The notes: generated from the letters alone by a model not told the origin. A DNA stretch of 47,544 nucleotides from a bacterium (GCA_022703485.1 JAKLDO010000014.1:1-47544), one strand, 5' to 3'. Positions 23,686-33,340 are shown, counted from the first letter of the stretch. Numbers and translations are program-made.

Positions 23686-24446
23686 TAACTGACTGTCATG
23701 TTCATTTAAGGCAGATCTGCGAGCTTGACGACACAGCGATAGATTATATTTTACAGAACGATTATTCAGCACTCGTGTCCTGTCACTGCATTGAAGATCT
23801 AGAATTTGCGTTGAAAATAAAGGACCTTAAAGGAACATCGAATGGAAGGATCCATATTTCATACGGAGTGCATCCCTTCTCGCTTGAGGGAAGCGGACTG
23901 CAATTGCTTAAAGATCTTGCCGGAAGCGGAAAGATCGATGCCGTCGGAGAGATAGGCCTTGACAGATATTCGGATGAACAGAAACGCAGCTTTGAAATGC
24001 AGAAAAAGTTCTTTGAAGCCCAGATCGAAGTTGCGCAGAGTTCGGGACTGCCAGCAGTTCTCCATCTCAGAAAGGCAATGCCTGACCTCTTAAAATATTC
24101 AAAAATGCTGTCTGATCTCAAAGCGGTGATATTCCATTCGTATTCCGGTACAGCTCAGGAAGCTCAAGCGGTGATCGACCGGGATGTCAACGCTTTTTTC
24201 AGCTTCGGCACATCAATTCTCAACGGACATTTGAAGGCGGTGGGATCAGTTTGTGCACTTCCCCTGCAAAACATACTTATTGAGACAGACTCGCCGTATC
24301 AGCCGCTCAAAAACCTGCCGTGGACGAAAATTCAAGATATAGAACCGATTTTATTGAAGATTTCTGAGCTTAAAAAAGTTGATTTATTAACGGCAAGGCA
24401 GATAATATCCTCGAATTTTGTGAAAATGTTGACAAAAAGCTGGTAA
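23682..24446 (+). CDS. TatD family metal-dependent hydrolase / DNase
   Basis: The 254-residue amidohydrolase-fold protein has the metal-binding HxH at H6-H8 (DCHVHL), GEIGLD, VLHLRK, FHSYSG and ETDSPY in the right order. TatD proteins are 3'-to-5' exonucleases or deoxyribonucleases involved in DNA repair. It is somewhat divergent: the usual SPYLTP/APE-type motifs are replaced with SPYQPL. It overlaps walJ by 4 bp. Its last codons contain the -35 of the downstream glycosyltransferase promoter. Confidence 0.88.
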   Translation: MITDCHVHLRQICELDDTAIDYILQNDYSALVSCHCIEDLEFALKIKDLKGTSNGRIHISYGVHPFSLEGSGLQLLKDLAGSGKIDAVGEIGLDRYSDEQKRSFEMQKKFFEAQIEVAQSSGLPAVLHLRKAMPDLLKYSKMLSDLKAVIFHSYSGTAQEAQAVIDRDVNAFFSFGTSILNGHLKAVGSVCALPLQNILIETDSPYQPLKNLPWTKIQDIEPILLKISELKKVDLLTARQIISSNFVKMLTKSW

Positions 24447-24456
24447 GTGGTAGATA
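24429..24456 (+). promoter_or_regulatory. Promoter of the GT2-TraB genes
   Basis: Perfect TTGACA at 24429-24434 and TAGATA at 24451-24456 are 16 bp apart. The -35 overlaps the end of tatD. A run of T follows at about 24465. Confidence 0.55.
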
Positions 24457-24497
24457 GGCTTTGCCGTTTTTTTATTAACTGAATGGTGACGGTAGCG

Positions 24498-26018
24498 ATG
24501 GAAGCTATATTTCTTTACGGTTATTTTTTCATTTTGCTGTTGCTTTCTATTTTCGGATTTCACAGATATTACACAATATACAACTATAGAAAGTATAAGG
24601 ACAATGTTCCGAAGGCAAAAGGCTCTTTTGATCAGCTGCCCAGAGTTTGCGTACAGCTGCCTGTTTACAATGAGATGTATGTTGTTGAGAGGCTTATCGA
24701 TGCGGTTGCAAAGATAGACTATCCTAAAGAACTGTTCGAAATACAGGTTCTCGATGATTCAACAGATGACACAGTCGGCATTGCCAGGGCCAAGTGTGAT
24801 GAGATCGCTGCAACCGGCCTCAACATAAAGCATTTGAGAAGGGGTGACAGAAAAGGTTTCAAGGCCGGTGCGCTCAAGTTCGGACAGGATATGACCGATG
24901 CCGATTTCATTGCTGTCTTTGATGCCGATTTCCTTCCTCCGTCTGATTTCCTGAAGAGGACCATACATTTCTTTACGGATGAAAAAATAGGAATGGTTCA
25001 GGCCAGATGGGACTATCTCAACCGTGATTTTTCACTTCTTACTGAGGCCCAGAGCATACTTCTTGACGGTCATTTCATGATCGAGCACACTTTCAGGAAC
25101 CGCAGCGGAAGATTTTTCAATTTCAACGGCACTGCAGGAATTTGGAGAAAATCGACCATATCTGATGCAGGCGGATGGCAGCACGACACATTGACCGAAG
25201 ACCTTGATCTTTCATACCGTGCACAGATAAAAGGATGGAAGTTCGTTTATCTTAATGACCTTACCGTTCCGGCAGAGCTTCCTGTTGAGATGAGCTCTTT
25301 CAAAAGCCAGCAGTTCAGATGGGCCAAAGGTTCTATACAGGTTTTCAAGAAACTTTATCCTTCCATAATGAAGTCAAAGACTTTGTCAAAGAAAGTCAAA
25401 ATGGAGGCATTTTTCCATCTTGCAGCCAATTTTGCATATGTGATGATGGTGCTTCTGTGCGTATTGATGCCTGTAAACATAATAATCAGATACAGGCACG
25501 GACTGCATGAAGTTTTCGTGTTCGATCTTCCTATATTCATACTTGCAACGGTTTCTGTAATGATGTTCTACTTCTATTCCGAGATCGAGGTCATAAACGA
25601 AACGCTGAGCATGAAGAACCGCTCAAAGCTTTCTCCGCTTTTCTTCCTTCCTTTCACTGTATCACTCGGTATAGGACTTGCGATCAACAACTGCAAAGCT
25701 GTTTTTGAAGCTCTTGCCGGAAAGCAGACCGATTTTATCAGAACGCCCAAATACGATGTTTCAGGAAAGAAAGGAAAAGCGCAGGAATCTTTTGTCAAGA
25801 TCGTGAACAATAAATACCGTTTTAAGAATCTGAATGCTGTGAGCATGATAGAGCTTTTCTTTGCAATATACTTCACCTATGCCGTTTACTACGCTTTCTA
25901 CAGCAAGCTTTATTTCTCTATTCCGTTCCTCGTGCTTTTCCAGTTCGGATTCCTTTATACATCTTTCCTTACTTTACTTTACACTCCGATGATGCGACTT
26001 ATGCATAAGAAGGCATAA
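24498..26018 (+). CDS. Processive family-2 glycosyltransferase (cellulose-synthase-like)
   Basis: The 506-residue inner-membrane protein has one N-terminal helix, a cytoplasmic GT-A domain and about five C-terminal helices. Processive GT2 motifs are complete: VQLPVYNE, VLDDSTDDT (first Asp), FDADF (DxD), TEDLDLSYR (TED base) and QQFRW (Q/RxxRW). It resembles CslA/BcsA-like beta-glycan (glucan or mannan) synthases. ATG 24498 has a modest GGTGAC upstream and starts at the membrane helix; ATG 24483 lacks a ribosome site. It is six bases upstream of the TraB gene. The sugar donor and product are unknown. No PilZ domain is fused. Confidence 0.88.
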   Translation: MEAIFLYGYFFILLLLSIFGFHRYYTIYNYRKYKDNVPKAKGSFDQLPRVCVQLPVYNEMYVVERLIDAVAKIDYPKELFEIQVLDDSTDDTVGIARAKCDEIAATGLNIKHLRRGDRKGFKAGALKFGQDMTDADFIAVFDADFLPPSDFLKRTIHFFTDEKIGMVQARWDYLNRDFSLLTEAQSILLDGHFMIEHTFRNRSGRFFNFNGTAGIWRKSTISDAGGWQHDTLTEDLDLSYRAQIKGWKFVYLNDLTVPAELPVEMSSFKSQQFRWAKGSIQVFKKLYPSIMKSKTLSKKVKMEAFFHLAANFAYVMMVLLCVLMPVNIIIRYRHGLHEVFVFDLPIFILATVSVMMFYFYSEIEVINETLSMKNRSKLSPLFFLPFTVSLGIGLAINNCKAVFEALAGKQTDFIRTPKYDVSGKKGKAQESFVKIVNNKYRFKNLNAVSMIELFFAIYFTYAVYYAFYSKLYFSIPFLVLFQFGFLYTSFLTLLYTPMMRLMHKKA

Positions 26019-26024
26019 GCCGTA

Positions 26025-27206
26025 ATGATCGTCTCTGAAATAAAACAGAACCTCACCAAGATAGACTTTCAGGATGGCAAGGTGCTTTATCTTATCGGTA
26101 CGGCACATGTCTCAGGAGAATCTGTTCAGCTTGTGGAAGAATGCATAAATGAGTTCAGTCCGGATACTATTGCGGTAGAGCTTGACAGGAACAGGCTTGA
26201 TGTAATAAGAAACAGGAAAAAATATGAAGAGACCGATATAATTGAGATATTTAAAAAAGGGAAAGCGCTTTTCTTTGCTTCACAGATACTGCTTTCAAGC
26301 TACCAGAAGAAAATAGCGGAAAAAACTGGTGTCGCACCCGGTGCCGAATTCAGAAGGGCTGTAGAAATGGCTGAAGAAAGGAATGCGCAGCTTGTCACGG
26401 CAGACAGGGACATATCTATCACACTTAAAAGAACCATGCGCTCAATGACTTTCAGGGAAAAAGCGAAATTTTTCGGCGGATTGTTCATGGGAGACGATAA
26501 GGATATCGACAAGGAAAGCATCGAGGAGCTTAAGAAAGGTGATCTTCTCATGTCGCTTATCGGCGAAATGGGCGATGAGTTCCCTTCTGTTAAAAGATCC
26601 ATACTTGATGAAAGGGATGCGTATCTTGCAGTTAATATAATCAAGGATCTCGGAAATGTGACTGTAGCGGTCGTCGGCGCGGCGCATGTTCCCGGCATTT
26701 TAAAGCATATTCAGTCTGAAAAGACGGAAAATATAGATCTTTCTGAAATGGAGAACATTCCTCCGGCTTCAAAAAGTTCAAAGATTATTCCGTGGATATT
26801 CCCTGTGCTGATAGGTCTTCTTTTTGTCTGGGGATTCTTTTACGGTGACACTCATGATACTGCTGAAGCAGCGATATCATGGATTCTTATTACAGGCTCT
26901 CTTTCCGCTGCCGGATGTATGCTTGCTTTCGGACATCCTGCAACGATACTTTCAGGATTTCTCGCCGCACCTGTAACAACCCTGAATCCGGCTATCGGTG
27001 TCGGTATGGTGACAGGTCTTGTGCAGCTTTATTTCGTCAGACCTGTTGTAAAGGACCTTGAAAATGCAACCGCTGATACTACAAACTGGAAAGGCTGGTG
27101 GAAAAACCGCCTTACAAGGGCGCTGTTGGTCTCGCTGTTCTCTTCGATAGGTGCATCAATCGGCACTTTTGTCGCATTTCCGATGATGATGAAGATACTG
27201 CTTTAG
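26025..27206 (+). CDS. TraB family protein (pheromone-shutdown-related)
   Basis: The 393-residue protein has an N-terminal TraB/GumN-like hydrolase-fold domain (about 15-235) with LIGTAHVSGES, the DTIAVELDRNR and VTADRD segments, and the second histidine in VVGAAHVPGI. Four or so membrane helices follow in the C-terminal 150 residues, the layout of the TIGR00261-type prokaryotic TraB family. These proteins are named after enterococcal pheromone inactivation; their biochemical activity is not settled, although metalloprotease activity has been proposed for TIKI-fold relatives. It ends 2 bp from the convergent acyltransferase stop. Confidence 0.88.
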   Translation: MIVSEIKQNLTKIDFQDGKVLYLIGTAHVSGESVQLVEECINEFSPDTIAVELDRNRLDVIRNRKKYEETDIIEIFKKGKALFFASQILLSSYQKKIAEKTGVAPGAEFRRAVEMAEERNAQLVTADRDISITLKRTMRSMTFREKAKFFGGLFMGDDKDIDKESIEELKKGDLLMSLIGEMGDEFPSVKRSILDERDAYLAVNIIKDLGNVTVAVVGAAHVPGILKHIQSEKTENIDLSEMENIPPASKSSKIIPWIFPVLIGLLFVWGFFYGDTHDTAEAAISWILITGSLSAAGCMLAFGHPATILSGFLAAPVTTLNPAIGVGMVTGLVQLYFVRPVVKDLENATADTTNWKGWWKNRLTRALLVSLFSSIGASIGTFVAFPMMMKILL

Positions 27207-27208
27207 AT

Positions 27209-28318
27209 TCACTTCAAATTGTCTATAAGTTTTTTCATTCCGTAACTCAGAACAAGCATGAAAGCTGTGAAAACGATGATCCCCAGAGTCATCGAGATAT
27301 TTCTGAAATGATATATGACAGGATTGAACTTTATCAGGAAGGCTCCGTGGAGCAGGAAGAAAGGAAAAGATACGAGTCCGCAAAAATAGATAAATCCGGA
27401 CCGGTAGCCGTTTGTTGAAAAAAGGCCTGTGATAATTATCGCTCCTGATAAAAACAGGATATTAAACAATTCCTGAACGACCAGAGACTGTGTCTGTGAA
27501 AGGAGTTTCCAGTGATAGACAGCTGAAAGTCCGGCTGTTTTATAAAGCAGAGAAACTATTATAGATGCAATTCCTGCGGTTATTATCCCTTTTTTATGCC
27601 TGTTGTAAAAACCCCGTATGCTTTCAATGTGCTCGGCCGCAAGACAGCCCAGAGGAAATGCCGTGAACTGATGGCAGAATGTATATGGTCTGTAAAAAGT
27701 GAAGAGAATGAAAATGGCGGAAATGTATAGAAATATCCTGGCGGTTTTTCTGTTTTTAAGCGGATACCATGCGATGTAAAAAACACAGTACCAGATAATT
27801 AGAAATGTTATATACCACCTTACATAATCAATATGGTTGAGCTTGGTGTATGTGTTTATACCCGCCGTTGTAAGAATTATGTCGGTAATGGAATAACTTT
27901 CATTTTTTATAATTATTCCAAGCGGAATGAGAAACACGGTCGATATCCAGTATGGAGCCATGACCTTTTTCACTCTGTGGATCAGAGAGCTTTTGAACGG
28001 CCTCTCTTTTTTCAACTGGCTTACGACCATTCCGAAACCGCTGAAAAATAGAAATATATAGACGGTCTCTCCTTTTGAAACGAGCAGAGGTGAATTTATC
28101 GAAGCATGCGTCCAGAAATGGCTCGTCATTACAAAAAGTGCGGCAAACCCGCGGAGCTGGACGGTCTGATCTCTTTCAAGCAGATGGGCAGTCCCGGACC
28201 TTCTTTTCAGTGTTATGAAAGCAAGGAGCATGAAAAAAGACCAGACTGCAAGATTGGCCATTGCAGGATCCTGAACAGCCATTTTATTGAACTGGAAGAT
28301 ATGGAAGATCTCTGTCAT
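27209..28318 (-). CDS. Acyltransferase 3 family membrane protein
   Basis: The 369-residue polytopic protein belongs to the OafA/NodX-like acyltransferase-3 family, which transfers acetyl or succinyl groups to sugars across the inner membrane. The signature LRGFAALFVMTSHFWTH contains the conserved R and H, and about ten membrane helices follow, including a FFLLHGAFL segment near the C-terminus. The ATG directly follows the stop of the kinase gene, with no good ribosome site, implying coupling. As the last gene of a GT-C/regulator operon it likely decorates a surface glycan. Confidence 0.85.
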   Translation of the reverse strand: MTEIFHIFQFNKMAVQDPAMANLAVWSFFMLLAFITLKRRSGTAHLLERDQTVQLRGFAALFVMTSHFWTHASINSPLLVSKGETVYIFLFFSGFGMVVSQLKKERPFKSSLIHRVKKVMAPYWISTVFLIPLGIIIKNESYSITDIILTTAGINTYTKLNHIDYVRWYITFLIIWYCVFYIAWYPLKNRKTARIFLYISAIFILFTFYRPYTFCHQFTAFPLGCLAAEHIESIRGFYNRHKKGIITAGIASIIVSLLYKTAGLSAVYHWKLLSQTQSLVVQELFNILFLSGAIIITGLFSTNGYRSGFIYFCGLVSFPFFLLHGAFLIKFNPVIYHFRNISMTLGIIVFTAFMLVLSYGMKKLIDNLK

Positions 28319-30301
28319 CTATTCGACCGGGAGATTTATCTGGAATACTGTTCCTTTGGGGGAGGTCTCTTTCAGCGTAATAGTTCCGCCGCTTATTTTT
28401 GCGATCTTTTCGCATGTTGCAAGACCCAGTCCGTTTCCGTCCTTCCTTGTCGTGTAGAACGGTTCAAATATGGAATCCCTGTGCTCTTCGGGTATTCCCG
28501 GTCCTGTATCGGAGACTTCGGCGACCAGCTTTTTCCTTTTGAAAGATACGGTCACTTTGACAGACCCCTGATCATTGTTCCGCTGTATGGCCTGAAGGCT
28601 GTTGTTTATGAGATTGATGAACATGCTTTTGAGCAGATCCCAGTCAAAATTAAAGACCATTCCCTTAGTGTTGTCGATGAACTCTATTCTGTCTGAACTC
28701 GAAAGAAAAAGTATTGAAAGTTCTTCAAAAAATTTTGTGAAAGTTCCTTCTGAAGGAGACAGTTTGATGTTCCTCCCGTAAGTCAGCATCTTTTCAACAG
28801 TGTGGTTGAGTCTTTTTATCTCTTTAAGCGAAATATCCAGATATTCTGCATCAGGTTCTTTATGTTTTGCAATATCCTCTTTTATCACTTCCATGTTAAA
28901 CATTATGGAAGAAAGAGGGCTCCTCAGCTCGTGAGCAATGAAAGAGACCATTTTACCCGTCTCCTGAAAATGTCTGGATGCCTCCAGTTTTTTCTGAGTA
29001 TCTATGACTCGCGTGAAAAGAGACAGCTTTTCCAGTCTGCTCATTGCAAGGTTTATCATATTTGAAAAACAGATCATGGCGTTATGTGAAAAGTTCTTTC
29101 CCTCTATTATTACGAAACCTGCAAGCTCCTGTTTTGAAATTACAGGAATGTAGACATTTCCGCCGTATTTTGAAATGAACACGGTCAGTTCCGGGGGCAG
29201 ATCAAGAGAGGCCTTTGTAAAGAAAGGTTCGTGCAGGAATTCTTTCTGTTTTGTCATGTGTCCGAAATCCCTGCTTTCATCAAGAACATCTTCCAGCGGA
29301 GCGAAAATGTCAGATGATTCATCATTTACGAGCAGATATCTTATGGACCGGATGTCCGGAAACCATTCCTGAAGTCTTGATGCTGTGAGAGAGAAAAGTT
29401 CAGACCTTGTTGTGGTGTTCTCGGTATCATTTCTGAAAATATTGATGTAGTTCTGATAAAGATATCTGTTTCTGTTGATGAACCCTTCGATCGTGGCGGA
29501 AGCAAGGGAAATGATTATGCCGAGAACGGATATTATGAGAAAAAGAATGAATATGGCCGCAGTTGCAAATCCGACAGGTCCGACATATTCGAGTATCAGA
29601 CTTCTAAGAAAAAGCAGATTGACTATGAGGAATCCCGAAGGAAGTGAAAAAACGGATATCAGAATGAAATTGGTATTGTTAAGGCCGGAGCCGGGGTTCA
29701 GATTGAAGGCTGTAAAAGTGAAAAAAAGTATTAATGAAACCGGAAGCACAAATCCGGATGTCGCAAGGAATACAGTGGAATCGAATGTGAGATTTGATAT
29801 TCCTGATGCAAAGGACAGCGCCGTTGTGAAAACACCTATCAGCGCCACATACGACATTACCGCTTTTATCCGGTGGGACTGCAGATGTTTTTTCTTTCTT
29901 ACAACGATGAAATAGTTGATTATGAAAAATAGTACTGAAAGAATGAAATATGCTTTATACGGATTCTGGGAAGGTCTGAGGAACTGAACGAAAGATATTA
30001 CATCCGCGATCAGCATGAAGAGGACCCACAGAGGATTGGGCCAGATCGATCTGGGGAAGCTGTATATGTAAAGTGTCCCGAGGTTCATCATTATCAGCAT
30101 GGCGATGAAAAAAGTAAGGGTCGGGTAGGGGAAATAGCTCACCATTGATGACACAGTTATAAAAGATATGCTCATGAAAAGGAGGAATATCCAGAGATTG
30201 TCGATGGTCCCCACACCTTTGAAAAGGATATGCCAGCCTGTTGATGAAAATATCACTGCGAACACTATGAAGAAAGGAAGAAAAAATCCCCCTTCAGTCA
30301 T
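28319..30301 (-). CDS. PrsK-like membrane histidine kinase
   Basis: The 660-residue kinase has an N-terminal block of about eight membrane helices (5-275), a GAF-like domain (about 295-425), and a C-terminal kinase: H-box FIAHELRSPLSS with His457, N-box MFINLINNSLQAI, DTGPGIPEEH, FEPFYTTRKDGNGLGL. This arrangement, 7-8 helices plus GAF plus HisKA, is typical of PrsK, the kinase associated with exosortase/PEP-CTERM exopolysaccharide systems. Its ATG overlaps the response regulator's end by 8 bp, so it is the cognate kinase. No exosortase is seen here. Confidence 0.88.
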   Translation of the reverse strand: MTEGGFFLPFFIVFAVIFSSTGWHILFKGVGTIDNLWIFLLFMSISFITVSSMVSYFPYPTLTFFIAMLIMMNLGTLYIYSFPRSIWPNPLWVLFMLIADVISFVQFLRPSQNPYKAYFILSVLFFIINYFIVVRKKKHLQSHRIKAVMSYVALIGVFTTALSFASGISNLTFDSTVFLATSGFVLPVSLILFFTFTAFNLNPGSGLNNTNFILISVFSLPSGFLIVNLLFLRSLILEYVGPVGFATAAIFILFLIISVLGIIISLASATIEGFINRNRYLYQNYINIFRNDTENTTTRSELFSLTASRLQEWFPDIRSIRYLLVNDESSDIFAPLEDVLDESRDFGHMTKQKEFLHEPFFTKASLDLPPELTVFISKYGGNVYIPVISKQELAGFVIIEGKNFSHNAMICFSNMINLAMSRLEKLSLFTRVIDTQKKLEASRHFQETGKMVSFIAHELRSPLSSIMFNMEVIKEDIAKHKEPDAEYLDISLKEIKRLNHTVEKMLTYGRNIKLSPSEGTFTKFFEELSILFLSSSDRIEFIDNTKGMVFNFDWDLLKSMFINLINNSLQAIQRNNDQGSVKVTVSFKRKKLVAEVSDTGPGIPEEHRDSIFEPFYTTRKDGNGLGLATCEKIAKISGGTITLKETSPKGTVFQINLPVE

Positions 30302-31676
30302 TTTTCACCAGCCCGAATTCTTCAATTCTCTTATCAAGTGTCGGTCTTGTTATGCCTAGTATTTCAGCGCTTCTGCCTTTGTGCCAATTAGTCTGTTTCA
30401 GAACGAACTCAATATATTCTTTCTCAATATCACGCAAAGTAACCATTTTACTGAAAAGGTCATATGCGGAAATGTTCTGCTGCGGTGTTTCGGTGTTCCT
30501 GCCGCCTTCGCCGGAAATAAACATGAAACTGTCCCTTGTAAGAATTCTGTCCTTGGCGTTCAGAGCCGCTTTTATAACCACATTTTCAAGTTCTCTTATG
30601 TTGCCGGGCCAATTATGTTTTTTGAGAAAATCAACAGCTTCGCGGGTTATGCTTTCAAGCGAGGTGTGGAGCACGGCGTTGGCTTTTTTCATGAAATGTA
30701 TGACAAGCATTTCAAAATCGCTCATATGCTCGCGGAGAGGCGGTACATTTATGGTTATGACATTAAGTCTGTAATACAGGTCTTCTCTGAATTTTCCTGC
30801 ATCAACAAGCGCTTTAAGGTTTTTGTTGGTAGCCGCTACGATCCTTCCGTTAAAATTTCTTTTTTCAATGCTTCCGACAGGATAATATTGTCTTTCCTGA
30901 AGAAATCTGAGCAGTTTCGTCTGGAAATCGGGAGGCGTTTCAGATATTTCATCAAGCAGGAGCGTTCCGTTCTTTACCGCCTCGAATTTTCCTTCGCGGT
31001 TTGTAACAGCACCGGTAAAAGCCCCTTTGACATAACCCATCAGCTCGCTTTCTATGAGATTTTCAGGTATTGCGGCGCAATTGATGGCAATGAACGGAGT
31101 TCCCGGAGATGACATGTCGTGTATCGCCTTTGCCACCATTTCCTTGCCGGTGCCGCTTTCACCGCAGATGAGAACTGTAGCTTTGTTCCCCTGAAGAGTT
31201 CCGATCGTTTTATATATTTCTATCATTGACGGGTCTCTTCCCACGATAGTATCCCTGAACTCGGAATCATCCTTTATGACATGGGCAACATGCTCGGTGA
31301 GAGTTATTTTTTCGATTCCTCTGGAAATAGAAAGTTTAAGTTTTTCAAGCGGAACAGGTTTGGTAAGGAAATCATAGGCTCCGAGCCTTGTCGCTCTGAC
31401 CGCCGCTTCAAGATCACCGTAAGCTGTGAGCATTATGCACAGAGGCACGGTGTCCAGTTCCCTGTTCAGATCCTCGAGAAGCTCAAGTCCGGTTTTTACC
31501 GGCATATTTATGTCCATGAGAATTATATCAGGCCGTTCTTTGAGAGTTTTGTTGAAACCCTCCTCTCCGTCTTTTGCCGTGGCTACTGAAAAACCTTCCG
31601 ATTCCAGATATTTCTGATAGCTTCGCAGTATTGACACATCATCATCGACTATCAGGATCTTCCATGTTTTTTTCAT
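30294..31676 (-). CDS. Sigma-54-dependent response regulator (NtrC/PrsR-like)
   Basis: The 460-residue activator has a receiver domain (D11-D13, phosphoacceptor D55, T84, K106), an AAA+ sigma-54-interaction domain (about 140-380) with Walker A GESGTGKE, the GAFTGA loop required to contact sigma-54, and Walker B LLLDEISE, then a Fis-type HTH at the C-terminus (WHKGRSAEILGITRPTLDKR). It should turn on sigma-54 promoters when phosphorylated by the PrsK-like kinase. It overlaps the upstream GT-C gene by 4 bp. PrsR is the closest family by context. Confidence 0.93.
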   Translation of the reverse strand: MKKTWKILIVDDDVSILRSYQKYLESEGFSVATAKDGEEGFNKTLKERPDIILMDINMPVKTGLELLEDLNRELDTVPLCIMLTAYGDLEAAVRATRLGAYDFLTKPVPLEKLKLSISRGIEKITLTEHVAHVIKDDSEFRDTIVGRDPSMIEIYKTIGTLQGNKATVLICGESGTGKEMVAKAIHDMSSPGTPFIAINCAAIPENLIESELMGYVKGAFTGAVTNREGKFEAVKNGTLLLDEISETPPDFQTKLLRFLQERQYYPVGSIEKRNFNGRIVAATNKNLKALVDAGKFREDLYYRLNVITINVPPLREHMSDFEMLVIHFMKKANAVLHTSLESITREAVDFLKKHNWPGNIRELENVVIKAALNAKDRILTRDSFMFISGEGGRNTETPQQNISAYDLFSKMVTLRDIEKEYIEFVLKQTNWHKGRSAEILGITRPTLDKRIEEFGLVKND

Positions 31677-33184
31677 CGGACCTCCGGTTCAACCTTTTTC
31701 AATGTCTGTCTTCCGGTACTTTTGTGGTAATTATAGTCATAAACCGTTCTGTCAGGAAATAAATTCATGACTGTTGAAAGCTGTCCGGAATTGACAGGTC
31801 TGCGGATATAAATTATCCTGTCGCTTAGATCAGGTCTGTGTCTGATGTAGAAAGCCGGATCGAAGGTCTTTGCATTGTTCACGAAGATCAGAGCTTTTTC
31901 ATCAGGAAGTCTTTTTTCACAGTATGTAAAAATGTTAAATCTGTCTTTTATGTTGTCCGCCACGGCAAAATGTTTGTGTATGGCCATTCCCGCCGTGGAT
32001 GTTGCAATTATGAAGATCACAACTGCCTGCGCAGTCTCTCCCGGCAGATATTTCTTAATGAGAAAACATACCGGATAAGAGGCAAGTATGAACCAGCAGA
32101 CCATTGCCGGATAGTAGTATCTCGGTCCGTAACTGTCTCCTCCGGGCGCATTGTGAAGAGCATATCCGAGGATGAACATCAGCGGGACAAGAACGAACAG
32201 CCTGTGAAATGTCTCTTTCTGCCTGAACTTGAAAAAGAAAGGTACTGCAATGATAGCTGCAGGAACCACAAGCGGATTTGTCCACCGCATCATGTTTTTC
32301 AGCCACAGAGGTGTGAGTCCGCCGAGCCCGTATTTGAAGTAGTGAAGCGGTGTCAGTGTTATCTCGCCTATCTTTTCCCCTGTTCTGAGGTCTGATGAAA
32401 AGACATAAAGTGAATAAGGGGACCTGAAAAAACTGCCTGTGTATATTTTCTGATAGATGAGGAACAGTATGAAAAATGGAAGAATGCCGAGGAAAATGAA
32501 GGATAGTTTCCTGAATATCTCTCCGAATTTATTAAAAGATGAAAGGAATTCAATCAGATAATACAGAAGTACTGCTCCGAGCAGGAGCGCGGCATCGAAC
32601 GGTCTCATAAATATGGACATACCGGTCATGAATCCTGACAGTAAGTACCATAAATGTTTGCTGTTTTTCTCGCCTTTGATTAGGAAAAGAAGTGAAATCG
32701 CTGTCAGAGCGGCGGCTCCAGGATGGCTGAACCACGAGGCTCCGTTAAAAGTGATCATCGCAGAAAAAATGAAAAAAGCGGAATATACAAGGAGCATGAA
32801 GAACGGGAATCCGAGTTCAAGAAGAATTAATATTCCGGCTGTATAAATGATGCAGTTAAGGAGAGTGTTCGCGATAAATCCGTTGTAATCCCCCGGTATC
32901 ATTGCAAAAAGCAGTGCAGGCCCCGGCGGATATTTTGAATACTCTCTTTCTTCGGTAGTTACGACATGGTGCCTTTTGAAAAGCCCCATCACACTTTTGT
33001 CAAGAGACCGGTTCCACAGTTTTCCTTCCTTGAAAAGCTCAGTCTGGAACCATAGGCTCGCCTCATCACCGCTCGCCGGATGTCCCTTGAACGAATAACG
33101 GTTCACAATGATAGATGAAAACAGCATCACTATCACTGAAAAAATAATGAGATACGCTATGTTCCTGCGGCTTATATTTTCCAT
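31673..33184 (-). CDS. GT-C-type membrane glycosyltransferase
   Basis: The 503-residue protein has about ten membrane helices and a GDE motif (PASGDEASLW) in the first external loop, the usual catalytic acidic pair of GT-C enzymes that use lipid-linked sugars. A short C-terminal soluble part follows, with YIRHRPDLSDRIIYI. GGAGAAGG lies before the ATG. It is the first gene of a four-gene operon with the regulator, kinase and acyltransferase. The particular sugar is unknown. Confidence 0.78.
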   Translation of the reverse strand: MENISRRNIAYLIIFSVIVMLFSSIIVNRYSFKGHPASGDEASLWFQTELFKEGKLWNRSLDKSVMGLFKRHHVVTTEEREYSKYPPGPALLFAMIPGDYNGFIANTLLNCIIYTAGILILLELGFPFFMLLVYSAFFIFSAMITFNGASWFSHPGAAALTAISLLFLIKGEKNSKHLWYLLSGFMTGMSIFMRPFDAALLLGAVLLYYLIEFLSSFNKFGEIFRKLSFIFLGILPFFILFLIYQKIYTGSFFRSPYSLYVFSSDLRTGEKIGEITLTPLHYFKYGLGGLTPLWLKNMMRWTNPLVVPAAIIAVPFFFKFRQKETFHRLFVLVPLMFILGYALHNAPGGDSYGPRYYYPAMVCWFILASYPVCFLIKKYLPGETAQAVVIFIIATSTAGMAIHKHFAVADNIKDRFNIFTYCEKRLPDEKALIFVNNAKTFDPAFYIRHRPDLSDRIIYIRRPVNSGQLSTVMNLFPDRTVYDYNYHKSTGRQTLKKVEPEVR

Positions 33185-33205
33185 TCCTTCTCCGGCAGTC
33201 AGCCC

Positions 33206-33233
33206 ATTTTAATATTAAATGATGATAAGTCAA
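33206..33233 (-). promoter_or_regulatory. Promoter of the GT-C/regulator/kinase/acyltransferase operon
   Basis: On the minus strand TTGACT (complement of 33228-33233) and TAAAAT (complement of 33206-33211) are 16 bp apart. It is divergent from the tetR promoter, with about 25 bp between the -35 boxes. Confidence 0.65.
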
Positions 33234-33257
33234 AACGGCGGAAAATAACTTTCTCTC

Positions 33258-33285
33258 TTGATTTTTTAAAGAACGGCGTTATAAA
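33258..33285 (+). promoter_or_regulatory. Promoter of tetR-RND efflux operon
   Basis: TTGATT at 33258-33263 and TATAAA at 33280-33285 are 16 bp apart. The predicted start, near 33292, falls within the palindromic operator described next. Confidence 0.65.
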
Positions 33286-33322
33286 TGGAACTCGCAAGTT
33301 CCAGAAAATTGGACTTGTAAGT
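33286..33322 (+). promoter_or_regulatory. Putative tandem TetR operator
   Basis: A palindrome TGGAACT-CGCA-AGTTCCA lies at 33286-33303, followed by a related half-site pair ACTTGTAAGT at 33313-33322. The two share the core ACTYGYAAGTT as a direct repeat about 22 bp apart. The position, right at the start of transcription and before tetR, is where an autoregulating TetR repressor would bind. Confidence 0.6.
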
Positions 33323-33340
33323 TTTTTGAGGAGGTTTGAA

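Noticed and set aside
24447..33340. Sigma-54 (-24/-12) promoters for the NtrC-like regulator
   Set aside because: No convincing GG-N10-GC pair was seen before the glycan genes; the visible promoters look sigma-70-type.
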